13,688 nt of DNA from NCBI GenBank assembly GCA_964454975.1, contig CAYVVD010000039.1, positions 1 through 13,688 of the forward strand, in the 5' to 3' direction. The stretch is from CAYVVD01 sp964454975 (lineage in GTDB: Bacteria; Bacteroidota; Ignavibacteria; Kapaibacteriales; UBA2268). Numbering within the stretch: the first letter of the stretch is position 1; every line of letters begins with the position of its first letter. Shown here piece after piece: positions 8,001 through 13,688 of this stretch. Both the position numbers and the translations under genes were made by a program. The notes under the pieces were generated by a model. The model was not told where the DNA came from, did not search any database, and was given only the letters and a program-made list of their open reading frames with translations.

Positions 8001-8492
8001 ATGATAGCCCAAAAAGAAAATTTACTCGATATTCTAAGTAAGGTAATGGACCCCGATATTCCGATTGTAAATATCGTAGAATTAGGCATTGTCCGCAGTG
8101 TGGAACTTAAAGGCGATGTTGTCAGCGTTATAATTACCCCTACATATTCCGGTTGCCCGGCAATGGTAGTTATGGGCGATGAAATTAAAAAGGTTTTTGC
8201 TGAAGAAGGCATTAATAATGTTGAAATAAAAACTGTTCTTTCTCCTGCGTGGACAACAGACTGGATAACTCCTGAGGCAAAGCAAAAAATGAAGGAACAT
8301 GGCATTGCCCCGCCCGATAAAACGCCCGAAGACTCTATATTCTCTATTCTTGAACCGATCCGCGAGCCACAATGTCCATATTGCAATTCCAATGATACTG
8401 TAAAGCAGGCGGAATTTGGCTCTACAGCATGCAAATCACTCCACTTTTGTAATGAATGCCGCCAGCCGTTCGAACATTTTAAATGTATTTAA
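8001..8492 (+). CDS. paaD: Phenylacetate degradation protein PaaD (MIP18/DUF59 domain plus Cys-rich tail)
   Basis: PaaD belongs to the DUF59/MIP18 family and is needed for the epoxidase, most likely in maturation of a metal cofactor. Two parts are seen. The DUF59 domain spans 1-about 90: MDPDIPIVNIVELGIVR at 16-32 and the conserved Cys in TPTYSGCPAM, Cys52. A C-terminal zinc-ribbon-like tail has CPYC (125-128), Cys144, CNEC (150-153) and Cys162. The tail separates PaaD from the plain SufT-type DUF59 proteins of iron-sulfur assembly. The length of 163 residues is normal. It starts four bases after paaC. In many genomes paaE, the flavin/iron-sulfur reductase, comes next; here it does not, and after 138 bases the nuo genes begin. 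Confidence 0.93.
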   Translation: MIAQKENLLDILSKVMDPDIPIVNIVELGIVRSVELKGDVVSVIITPTYSGCPAMVVMGDEIKKVFAEEGINNVEIKTVLSPAWTTDWITPEAKQKMKEHGIAPPDKTPEDSIFSILEPIREPQCPYCNSNDTVKQAEFGSTACKSLHFCNECRQPFEHFKCI

Positions 8493-8547
8493 TCAAAAAA
8501 TAAAATTTATTATTAAGTCTGTTCGTTGAAATAATAGAGCAGGTTCT

Positions 8548-8576
8548 TTGATATATGGCGATTTGGATTGCATAAT
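8548..8576 (+). promoter_or_regulatory. Candidate sigma-70-type promoter for nuoAB
   Basis: TTGATA at 8548-8553 and CATAAT at 8571-8576 are separated by 17 bases; each differs by one base from TTGACA and TATAAT. Transcription would start near 8583, about 48 bases before nuoA. No convincing terminator lies between paaD and this site, only an AT-only palindrome near 8503, so read-through from paaABCD is also possible. Confidence 0.45.
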
Positions 8577-8630
8577 TTCTCAAAAGCGGTTAAATTGGGT
8601 TTTGCTTTTGTACTTATGCTTATTTAAGAT

Positions 8631-8993
8631 ATGAACATACTTGAAAGTTATCTACCGTTGTTTTTTATGGTTGTCTTCGGTTTTACCGTGGCAATGGTTT
8701 TTCTCCTTTTGTCAGAATGGCTTGGGGCAAGGCGCAAAACCGAAGCAAAGGAAACAACTTATGAAAGTGGAATGGAGCCTGTCGGCACTGCCCGCCGAAG
8801 GTTCACTGTAAAGTTCTACATGGTTGCAGTCAGTTTTATAGTTTTTGATATAGAAGTAGTGTTCATGTACCCCTGGGCAGTACAAATGAGCAAACTTGGA
8901 TTAACAGCTTTTATCGCCATGATGATTTTTATAATTATCCTGCTTGCGGGTTTATATTACGAAATTAAAAAAGGTGGCCTGGAATGGGATTAG
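8631..8993 (+). CDS. nuoA: NADH-quinone oxidoreductase (complex I) subunit A
   Basis: NuoA is a small membrane subunit of respiratory complex I, near the junction of the peripheral arm and the quinone site. The 120 residues and three hydrophobic helices (about 7-28, 61-84, 90-111) fit the family. The loop signature YESGMEPVGTARRRF (44-58) and the following VKFYMVAVSFIVFDIEVVFMYPWA, with its conserved Asp-Ile-Glu, are diagnostic. The ATG at 8631 has only a weak upstream sequence (TTTAAGAT). The last 10 bases overlap nuoB. Its placement immediately after a phenylacetate operon is unusual. Confidence 0.96.
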   Translation: MNILESYLPLFFMVVFGFTVAMVFLLLSEWLGARRKTEAKETTYESGMEPVGTARRRFTVKFYMVAVSFIVFDIEVVFMYPWAVQMSKLGLTAFIAMMIFIIILLAGLYYEIKKGGLEWD

Positions 8994-9544
8994 ATAGAAG
9001 TATAGAAAAAGATGGCTTTTTAACTACTTCGATTGGCGAGGTAATCAAATGGGCTCAGAAGAACTCTCTGTGGCCAATGCCTTTGGGCATTTCATGCTGT
9101 GCCATCGAAATGATGGCATTGGGAGCATCAAGGCACGATGTTTCACGTTTTGGCTCTGAAGTTATGCGCATGACTCCACGCCAATCCGACCTGTTAATAG
9201 TTGCAGGCACGGTTACATACAAAATGGCCTGGGTGGTCCGTAAAATTTACGACCAGATGCCTGAGCCAAAGTGGGTAATTTCAATGGGTGTATGCGCCTC
9301 AACAGGTGGAATGTTTCGCAGCTATTCCGTAGTCCAGGGAATTGACCAGTTCCTTCCTGTGGATGCTTATGTATCAGGTTGTCCACCTCGTCCCGAAGCT
9401 GTCATTAAAGCTATAATGACCATACAGGACAAACTTAAAAAGAATTATAAACCTGCTCTTTTCAACTTCGGCAAGGACGTATCTCCTGTTCACAGGCAGG
9501 AAAGATTCGATACTGATTTCGAAGGCGTAAAGATAGTAAGGTGA
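8984..9544 (+). CDS. nuoB: NADH-quinone oxidoreductase (complex I) subunit B
   Basis: NuoB carries the terminal iron-sulfur cluster N2 that passes electrons to quinone. The four expected cluster cysteines are present: Cys38 and Cys39 (GISCCAIEMM), Cys104 (GVCASTGGMF) and Cys133 (SGCPPRPEA). The 186-residue length is normal. It starts inside the end of nuoA with AAAGGTGG upstream, so translation is coupled. In most bacteria nuoC or nuoCD follows directly. Here a gap with a decayed DUF433 fragment follows and then a gene on the opposite strand, so the rest of complex I must be encoded elsewhere. Nothing in NuoB itself looks degraded, so it is probably functional. Confidence 0.96.
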   Translation: MGLDRSIEKDGFLTTSIGEVIKWAQKNSLWPMPLGISCCAIEMMALGASRHDVSRFGSEVMRMTPRQSDLLIVAGTVTYKMAWVVRKIYDQMPEPKWVISMGVCASTGGMFRSYSVVQGIDQFLPVDAYVSGCPPRPEAVIKAIMTIQDKLKKNYKPALFNFGKDVSPVHRQERFDTDFEGVKIVR

Positions 9545-9650
9545 TTATTAATTGAAATAAATATATTTTTCTCATACATCATACAAACTTTCAAATTTGC
9601 GTAATGCTGAAACGGTATTTTCATGCAAGCTTACATTATTTAAAATTTAA

Positions 9651-9836
9651 TTAAATCAATATATAGATGTAAATCCTGAAATCCTTTTAGGGGAATCAGT
9701 AATTAAAGGGACTGGAGTATCTGTCGGAATAATTTTTGAATAACTATCTTTAGAAACAATTAAAGAACATATTAGTGAATTAGAATGGAAATTCATAGTA
9801 TTCCAACCCCGATTAATCAGAATCACGGAAATCTAA
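9651..9836 (+). pseudogene. Decayed DUF433 (VapB-type antitoxin) remnant
   Basis: In frame from 9651, after a TAA at 9648, the translation reads LNQYIDVNPEILLGES, then VIKGTGVSVGIIFE, followed by TAA at 9741-9743. DUF433 proteins have an N-terminal pattern like NPEILfGkPvIKGTRvsV, and this matches closely, but with GES for GKP and GTG for GTR, no start codon, and a stop partway through. After the stop the same frame continues LSLETIKEHISELE, resembling the family's second helical part with a deletion, and ends at 9834-9836. I see no PIN or DUF5615 toxin partner. It is most likely a dead gene left between nuoB and xth; a short expressed peptide cannot be excluded. Confidence 0.6.
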
Positions 9837-10646
9837 TTAAGCAATATTTACATCTATCACAATCGGGCAATGATCCGAGCCCATCACTTCCGGCCTGTGG
9901 ATGGAGTTTTTCACAGAAGGCATCAGGTTTTCGCTTACCATGTGGTAATCAATACGCCAGCCGATATTCCTGTCGCGCGCGCCCATACGGTTACTCCACC
10001 ATGTGTATTGCCCTCTTTCTTTTGAAAACTCCCTGAAGGAATCTACGTAACCATTTTTTACTATCCAGTCAATCTTTTCGCGTTCAATTGGCATAAAACC
10101 TGAGTTCTTCACATTTTCTTTTGGCCGGGCAAGGTCAACTTCATTGTGGGCAGTATTATAATCACCACAGATAATAAGCTTTTTACCCTTTGCTTTCAGC
10201 TTTCCGGTATAAGCAAATAGTGCATCATAAAAATCCAGTTTGTAATCAACCCTTTCCATGCCCGATGTACCATTTGGGAAGTATATATTCATGATGGAAA
10301 AATCGCCGAAGTCTAGTTCAATGAAGCGGCCCTCATCGTCGAATTTTGGCTCGCTGAACTCTGTGTTTACTTTTTCAGGCTTGATTTTCGAATAAGTAAC
10401 AACCCCGCTATAGCCTTTTTTAATCTTGCAGGAGTACCAGTAATCTGTATAACCGGGGATTACACGCCTGTCTTCATTTATTTGTTCGGGGTGTGCCTTG
10501 GTTTCCTGGAGGCAGATAATATCAGGATTTTCATTTTGTATATATTCCAGCAACTTGTTGTTATCAGTGATTTTGTCCAACCTGCGCTGTTTGTTCTGCC
10601 CTGTGATTGCCCTGAATCCGTTTATATTCCAGCTAACAATTTTCAT
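9837..10646 (-). CDS. xth: Exodeoxyribonuclease III / AP endonuclease (ExoIII family)
   Basis: A cytoplasmic DNA-repair enzyme that cuts at abasic sites and removes 3' blocks or nucleotides from duplex DNA. The 269 residues are standard. The endonuclease/exonuclease/phosphatase fold motifs are complete: SWNINGFRA (5-13, Asn7), LQETK (46-50, metal-binding Glu48), NIYFPNG (120-126, Tyr122), GDYNTAHNEVDLARP (161-175, Asp162 and Asn164), RIDYHMVS (231-238) and GSDHCPI (256-262, Asp258 and His259). The ATG at 10646-10644 lacks a clear ribosome-binding sequence. It is convergent with nuoB. It follows the 102-residue secreted-protein gene by 40 bases on the same strand, but shows no functional link to it. 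Confidence 0.95.
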   Translation of the reverse strand: MKIVSWNINGFRAITGQNKQRRLDKITDNNKLLEYIQNENPDIICLQETKAHPEQINEDRRVIPGYTDYWYSCKIKKGYSGVVTYSKIKPEKVNTEFSEPKFDDEGRFIELDFGDFSIMNIYFPNGTSGMERVDYKLDFYDALFAYTGKLKAKGKKLIICGDYNTAHNEVDLARPKENVKNSGFMPIEREKIDWIVKNGYVDSFREFSKERGQYTWWSNRMGARDRNIGWRIDYHMVSENLMPSVKNSIHRPEVMGSDHCPIVIDVNIA

Positions 10647-10686
10647 GATTTAATAAGGATAAAAAATAATATTAATTTATAAAACT

Positions 10687-10995
10687 TTACGGTAATGGAT
10701 AAGAGCAATCAGCATTAATTGCTCTTATCATTTCGGGAATGTCTATAAGGAAGAATGCATCGCTTTTGCTGTTTTTCTCGTAAAGGGTTCCTGCTGCAAT
10801 TTTAAAATTGAATGTAATTTCAAAGGTATCGAGTTGAAAGCGCTGCCTGGTTTCGAATCCTGAGTTCATCTCCAGGGATTTTGTTATACCCTGCTTCCAA
10901 TCTTCAGCTGCTGATTGCGATAGTGTCAGCGAAAACCGGGTCTGGGATAATGCAGGAATTGAAAGCAATAATATATAAAGTACTGCATAATACAT
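10687..10995 (-). CDS. Small secreted protein of unknown function (102 aa)
   Basis: The product has a clear signal peptide (hydrophobic residues 3-15, likely cut near ALS-Q, 16-18). It then has a beta-rich stretch, SLTLSQSAAEDWKQGITKSL (22-41), followed by alternating hydrophobic strands to about 85 and a single Cys at 97. The SQSAAEDW-KQG-SL pattern resembles the first strands of outer-membrane barrel proteins such as DUF3078, so this may be a truncated barrel. No further barrel sequence is seen before xth in any frame I checked by eye. It begins six bases after the stop of the thioredoxin-like gene upstream and so is probably the last gene of that operon. No strong ribosome-binding sequence. 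Identity is uncertain. Confidence 0.55.
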   Translation of the reverse strand: MYYAVLYILLLSIPALSQTRFSLTLSQSAAEDWKQGITKSLEMNSGFETRQRFQLDTFEITFNFKIAAGTLYEKNSKSDAFFLIDIPEMIRAINADCSYPLP

Positions 10996-11001
10996 TTTTA
11001 A

Positions 11002-11616
11002 TTATTTATGAAAATGCTTTTCAATCAAATTCCGGACAAATGTAGTGTCCAAATCATCAAATTCTTCGAGCAATTTTCCCTTATTATTAAACAAGTATGC
11101 AAAGCTATAGCTCTGCAAGTCTTTGTCATTCCTATTTGTTAAAAATTGATAAAGTTTTAGAGTGTTATTTTCATTTTTTAAATCAGTAAAATCAAAAGGA
11201 TAATCAAGCAAATATGGAGTCCCTGGTATTTCGTTATCATAAAATCCAAGACTCATTAACTTATCCATATTTTTAAGATTTAAGTCAATGCTTAAAGGTA
11301 TTAACTGAATCTTTGGAAAGTTATAATTCAAATATTCAAATAAATCGTTATTTAATCCTCCGGCACAATTAAGGTTATAACTCATTGTATGTATTATTGT
11401 GCCTTCATAGTCTTTATTAGTAAGTAAAGTAGTTATTCCCTCATTTCCAATTTTTATTGTTTCAACTGCCCCTTCAGGTAATCCTATCTCAGGATCGTAT
11501 CCTTCAATTTCATATTCAGGCTCAATTGATTGATATATGATAAACCCCATAGCAAAAATCAAAACAAGGATTATTCCCAAAATGATTCCAATTTTTTTTA
11601 GTATTAGTGTTTTCAT
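11002..11616 (-). CDS. Membrane-anchored thioredoxin-like protein with a single cysteine (204 aa)
   Basis: An N-terminal helix (residues 9-28) with basic residues before it should anchor the protein with its domain in the periplasm. The soluble part has the order expected of a TlpA-type thioredoxin fold: IIHTMSYNLNCAGGLNNDLF (74-93) where the active-site loop would be, IQLIPLSIDLN (103-113) as the next strand, and SFAYLFNNKGKLLEEF (171-186) as the late hairpin. Cys84 is the only cysteine, in CAGG, so a normal CxxC dithiol reaction is not possible. It may bind a partner, form mixed disulfides, or be inactive. The ATG at 11616 has AGGAG six bases upstream. Its gap to the upstream gene holds a strong hairpin. 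The fold assignment is inference from pattern only. Confidence 0.6.
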   Translation of the reverse strand: MKTLILKKIGIILGIILVLIFAMGFIIYQSIEPEYEIEGYDPEIGLPEGAVETIKIGNEGITTLLTNKDYEGTIIHTMSYNLNCAGGLNNDLFEYLNYNFPKIQLIPLSIDLNLKNMDKLMSLGFYDNEIPGTPYLLDYPFDFTDLKNENNTLKLYQFLTNRNDKDLQSYSFAYLFNNKGKLLEEFDDLDTTFVRNLIEKHFHK

Positions 11617-11627
11617 GATGAACTCCT

Positions 11628-11656
11628 AAAAAATGCGGCCCTGCTTTCACAGGGCC
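11628..11656 (-). terminator. GC-rich hairpin with T-run between the two thioredoxin-like genes
   Basis: Arms GGCCCTG (11637-11643) and CAGGGCC (11650-11656) pair perfectly around a 6-base loop. On the minus strand the stem is followed by GCA and six T (11633-11628), then directly by AGGAG, the ribosome-binding site of the next gene. It has the form of a Rho-independent terminator. Because it sits inside a same-strand gene run, it may be a partial terminator or an mRNA-stabilising end. Confidence 0.7.
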
Positions 11657-11678
11657 TTGAATTTAATTTTCAAAACAA

Positions 11679-13175
11679 TTAATCATGTGGATATTGCCCA
11701 ATCAAAAATGAGTCTATTGACCATCTTGAATTCAACTTTTTATTCAAGACTATTATTTTGTTGTCAATAATATCTATTAAATGAGATTCTATTAAAAAAT
11801 CATCTGGTATATAAATGCTAAATTCCCCCTTAAATGAACCATCTTTAGAATATTTTTGAATTGCATATTTATAAACGCCTGAATTATATAACACTACTAA
11901 TATTTCATCATTTAAAAGCTTAATATCATATACTTTGCTCCCAGACTTTTCATTATTAAATAAATCACCTAAACTTAATTTAGGTTCAATCTGAATATTT
12001 ATATCTTGGTTTTGCAGAATAAATAATTGAGATTCGATATCAATGAATGCAAATGAACCGGTGGTGTCTGAGGTCATAAAGTCAATAAATAATTCAGGTG
12101 ATTCAATACTAATGTCTGTACTTTTGAGAAGTGGAGTGACAACTGTATCACAATAATTGAGATTCTGGATTATTGCAATAGTATCATCAACATTTGATAA
12201 ATCGCAATCAAAATTATAAACCTCCGATACAATATTACACCCTCCTAAATAGTAGAATCTTTCATTTAATATAGATTTTGACTTTGGTAATTTACCACAA
12301 ATTTCAAATCTCTCATTATTCTTCTGTAGCAAATAATAACCGTAACTTGCAATAAATTGCTTTTTCCCTGCACTATCATCTGGCATTTGATTTATTTTAT
12401 CAATAATTTTGAAAATATATCTAATTGAATCATTTAATAAAAATCTATTTAGTAGGCTAATATTCCTTGTGTTGGATTTTTTCAATAGTTCCCATGCTTT
12501 TATATTTGTAGAATTATTGTTAAAATAATATTCAAGATAACTTGGATATTTTGATGAATTCAAAAATACACCTTTACTCAATGAAAACTCAAACTCTCTA
12601 TTTTGGACTGGCTCAATAAATGACAGTGAACTATCTCTTATCAAGGCATCTCTTATTGAACTTATAATATTAGTATCACTTTCTATCAAATCGACTGATT
12701 CTTCAAGAATTAATCTATGTTTGATGATGAAAGAAACATCTGAATATTTTATTGGATTGTGTTGTATATCCTCCTGTTTAAAGATAACATTGCCCGTTGA
12801 ATCAAATATTAAAAACATGGGTAAATCAGGTAATTCATATTTACTCTTGAATTTACCATATACATCTTCACATAATATAATATTCCTTAGGAACCTACCT
12901 TTTAATGCATAAGCATCTTTTGCTATATTTGATTCGATCCCAACTATGATATTTTCAAAAATACCATTTGAATTAAAATCATTTACAGCTACATTTATAG
13001 CATTAATACAACAATTGGTACACGAGTTAATATTTATATAAAAAACCATAAGAGGTTCGGAAACACAGATACTTTTCATGGAGCAACTATTGAACATTTC
13101 TAAAGCGCTGTTTCGTTTGATACTAAATAATTCTTCCGAAATCAAAAGAAAGGATATTATAATAACCAATTTCAT
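11679..13175 (-). CDS. Secreted protein with thioredoxin-like CxxC N-terminal domain and unknown C-terminal region (498 aa)
   Basis: A signal peptide is visible (hydrophobic 3-12, about 18 residues). Residues 40-150 look like a thioredoxin/TlpA-type domain: MVFYININSCTNCC (43-56), with Cys52-x-x-Cys55 and an adjacent Cys56, then IIVGIES (76-82), and LPMFLIFDSTGNVIF (118-132) with Pro119 at the cis-proline position. A helical linker of about 200 residues follows. The end (about 370-498) is made of short strand repeats such as VYDIKLLNDEILVVLY and IIDNKIIVLNKK, resembling propeller blades. The combination recalls Bacteroidota TlpA and six-bladed propeller secreted proteins. The substrate is unknown; the small Cys-containing protein encoded just upstream is a candidate partner. 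The ATG at 13175 has only TGGGG upstream. The gene is AT-rich. Confidence 0.65.
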   Translation of the reverse strand: MKLVIIISFLLISEELFSIKRNSALEMFNSCSMKSICVSEPLMVFYININSCTNCCINAINVAVNDFNSNGIFENIIVGIESNIAKDAYALKGRFLRNIILCEDVYGKFKSKYELPDLPMFLIFDSTGNVIFKQEDIQHNPIKYSDVSFIIKHRLILEESVDLIESDTNIISSIRDALIRDSSLSFIEPVQNREFEFSLSKGVFLNSSKYPSYLEYYFNNNSTNIKAWELLKKSNTRNISLLNRFLLNDSIRYIFKIIDKINQMPDDSAGKKQFIASYGYYLLQKNNERFEICGKLPKSKSILNERFYYLGGCNIVSEVYNFDCDLSNVDDTIAIIQNLNYCDTVVTPLLKSTDISIESPELFIDFMTSDTTGSFAFIDIESQLFILQNQDINIQIEPKLSLGDLFNNEKSGSKVYDIKLLNDEILVVLYNSGVYKYAIQKYSKDGSFKGEFSIYIPDDFLIESHLIDIIDNKIIVLNKKLNSRWSIDSFLIGQYPHD

Positions 13176-13197
13176 AAAAACCCCACATTAAATAATG

Positions 13198-13224
13198 GGT
13201 CTGTCAAGAATCCCTCGACAGACC
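13198..13224 (-). terminator. Hairpin after the small secreted Cys-protein gene
   Basis: GGTCTGTC (13198-13205) and GACAGACC (13217-13224) pair perfectly around an 11-base loop, starting 10 bases after the stop codon of the small secreted protein. On the minus strand it is followed by CATTATTTAA, a weak T-rich stretch, so termination would be leaky. It could separate a highly expressed small gene from lower expression of the large gene downstream. Confidence 0.6.
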
Positions 13225-13233
13225 TTTAATAAA

Positions 13234-13644
13234 TCAATCAATTAAGTTTAACCACTCTTGGTAAGTCTGGACAACAATGCTTTCTTCTGTTTCATAGCAG
13301 TAAATTAATTCACCGGGAACATTGCTATAGTATATTTTTCCATTAACTACTCCTGTTCCAACTGTTATAGGTTCCGGGGTATCCGGAATGAAATAGTTAT
13401 CTGCTTCTAAGTACCCTACTGGTAAATACCCTAATTCCGGAGATGATTCAGGACAAGGTATTTGTCTTTTTTCCCCAGTTATCCAAAGACTCATATCACC
13501 GTCATCAGCTACTCTTGTACATTTTCCTTCATCTCCAAAACATCCAAAACAAGTGTGGGGCTTTTCAGCTGTACCAACTTTGGCGAAATTCGCACAAAAT
13601 AGTAGCGCGATTGCAATTAGACTTAACGCGAGTTTGCTTTTCAT
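13234..13644 (-). CDS. Small secreted Cys-containing protein (136 aa), unknown function
   Basis: The start is the ATG at 13644-13642, which has AAGGAG seven bases upstream, the strongest ribosome-binding site in the window; an in-frame ATG at 13668 lacks one. The product has a classic signal peptide (MKSK, then hydrophobic 5-18, cleavage likely between residues 21 and 27). The mature part has five cysteines: CFGC (32-35), Cys42, Cys64 and Cys116. The rest is short, polar and Pro/Gly/Tyr-rich. The family is not recognised. The layout of a small exported Cys peptide before a TlpA-like gene resembles the NVEAL peptide loci of Bacteroidota, but the NVEAL motif itself is absent. The strong start and following hairpin suggest high expression relative to the next gene. 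Confidence 0.7.
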   Translation of the reverse strand: MKSKLALSLIAIALLFCANFAKVGTAEKPHTCFGCFGDEGKCTRVADDGDMSLWITGEKRQIPCPESSPELGYLPVGYLEADNYFIPDTPEPITVGTGVVNGKIYYSNVPGELIYCYETEESIVVQTYQEWLNLID

Positions 13645-13688
13645 AGCAATTCTCCTTAAATTAATCAATGTTTAGTTTTAAATCCCTC

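Noticed and set aside
7964..8434. Minus-strand open frames opposite paaD
   Set aside because: paaD is clearly coding on the plus strand, and these frames have low-complexity Ser/Ile-rich translations.
8001..8492. SufT-like general iron-sulfur assembly factor
   Set aside because: The Cys-rich C-terminal tail and position after paaABC identify PaaD.
8493..8520. AT palindrome AATAAA-A-TTTATT after paaD as a terminator
   Set aside because: The stem is made only of A-T pairs with a one-base loop, so it would not terminate.
13234..13644. NVEAL-family peptide
   Set aside because: Size class and context are similar, but no NVEAL motif is present, so the family name is not applied.
1..13688. CRISPR arrays, tRNA or rRNA genes, complete insertion sequences
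   Set aside because: No regularly spaced repeats, cloverleaf-like sequence or transposase motif was seen on either strand.

Overview
The window reads as chromosomal DNA of a heterotrophic, respiring Gram-negative bacterium of the Bacteroidota/Ignavibacteria (FCB) branch. This is an inference from gene content, not a database result. It rests on an outer-membrane TonB-dependent receptor, secreted thioredoxin-like proteins of the TlpA kind, a phenylacetyl-CoA epoxidase operon, complex I genes, AT-rich spacers, and start sites that only sometimes have a Shine-Dalgarno sequence. No tRNA, rRNA, CRISPR array, transposase or complete insertion sequence was found.

Layout. Positions 1-1797 (all minus strand) hold an AT-rich set of three unrecognised genes: a five-helix membrane protein, a probable lipoprotein, and a gene that runs off the left edge. 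Next, also on the minus strand, is a GC-richer acyl-CoA carboxylase carboxyltransferase (pccB type, 1870-3432). A 443-base gene-free stretch follows. Then comes a TonB-dependent receptor (3876-5735) that carries the copper-site pattern of the OprC/NosA family: CxxxM in the plug, HxM in the barrel, and a Met-rich segment.

Divergent from the receptor is paaABCD (5970-8492), encoding the ring-epoxidising phenylacetyl-CoA oxygenase and its PaaD maturation protein, but without the usual paaE reductase next to it. A new promoter then drives nuoA-nuoB (8631-9544), the start of a complex I operon that stops after two genes. The 292-base gap beyond nuoB contains a decayed DUF433 (VapB-type) antitoxin fragment. 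Convergent on it is an exonuclease III / AP endonuclease gene (9837-10646).

The right end (10687-13644, minus strand) is an AT-rich run of four exported or membrane proteins. In transcription order these are a small secreted Cys-containing protein, a 498-residue secreted protein with a CxxC thioredoxin-like N-terminus, a membrane-anchored thioredoxin-like protein with one cysteine, and a 102-residue secreted protein. Strong hairpins sit in the first two intergenic gaps. This cluster is the best candidate for something undescribed: a secreted Cys peptide encoded with dedicated thiol-fold partners. The core genes form an aerobic catabolic and respiratory set: PaaABC needs O2, PccB handles propionyl-CoA, complex I takes NADH, and the receptor would import copper, for which copper respiratory enzymes encoded elsewhere are a possible use. 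These links are inferred from proximity.
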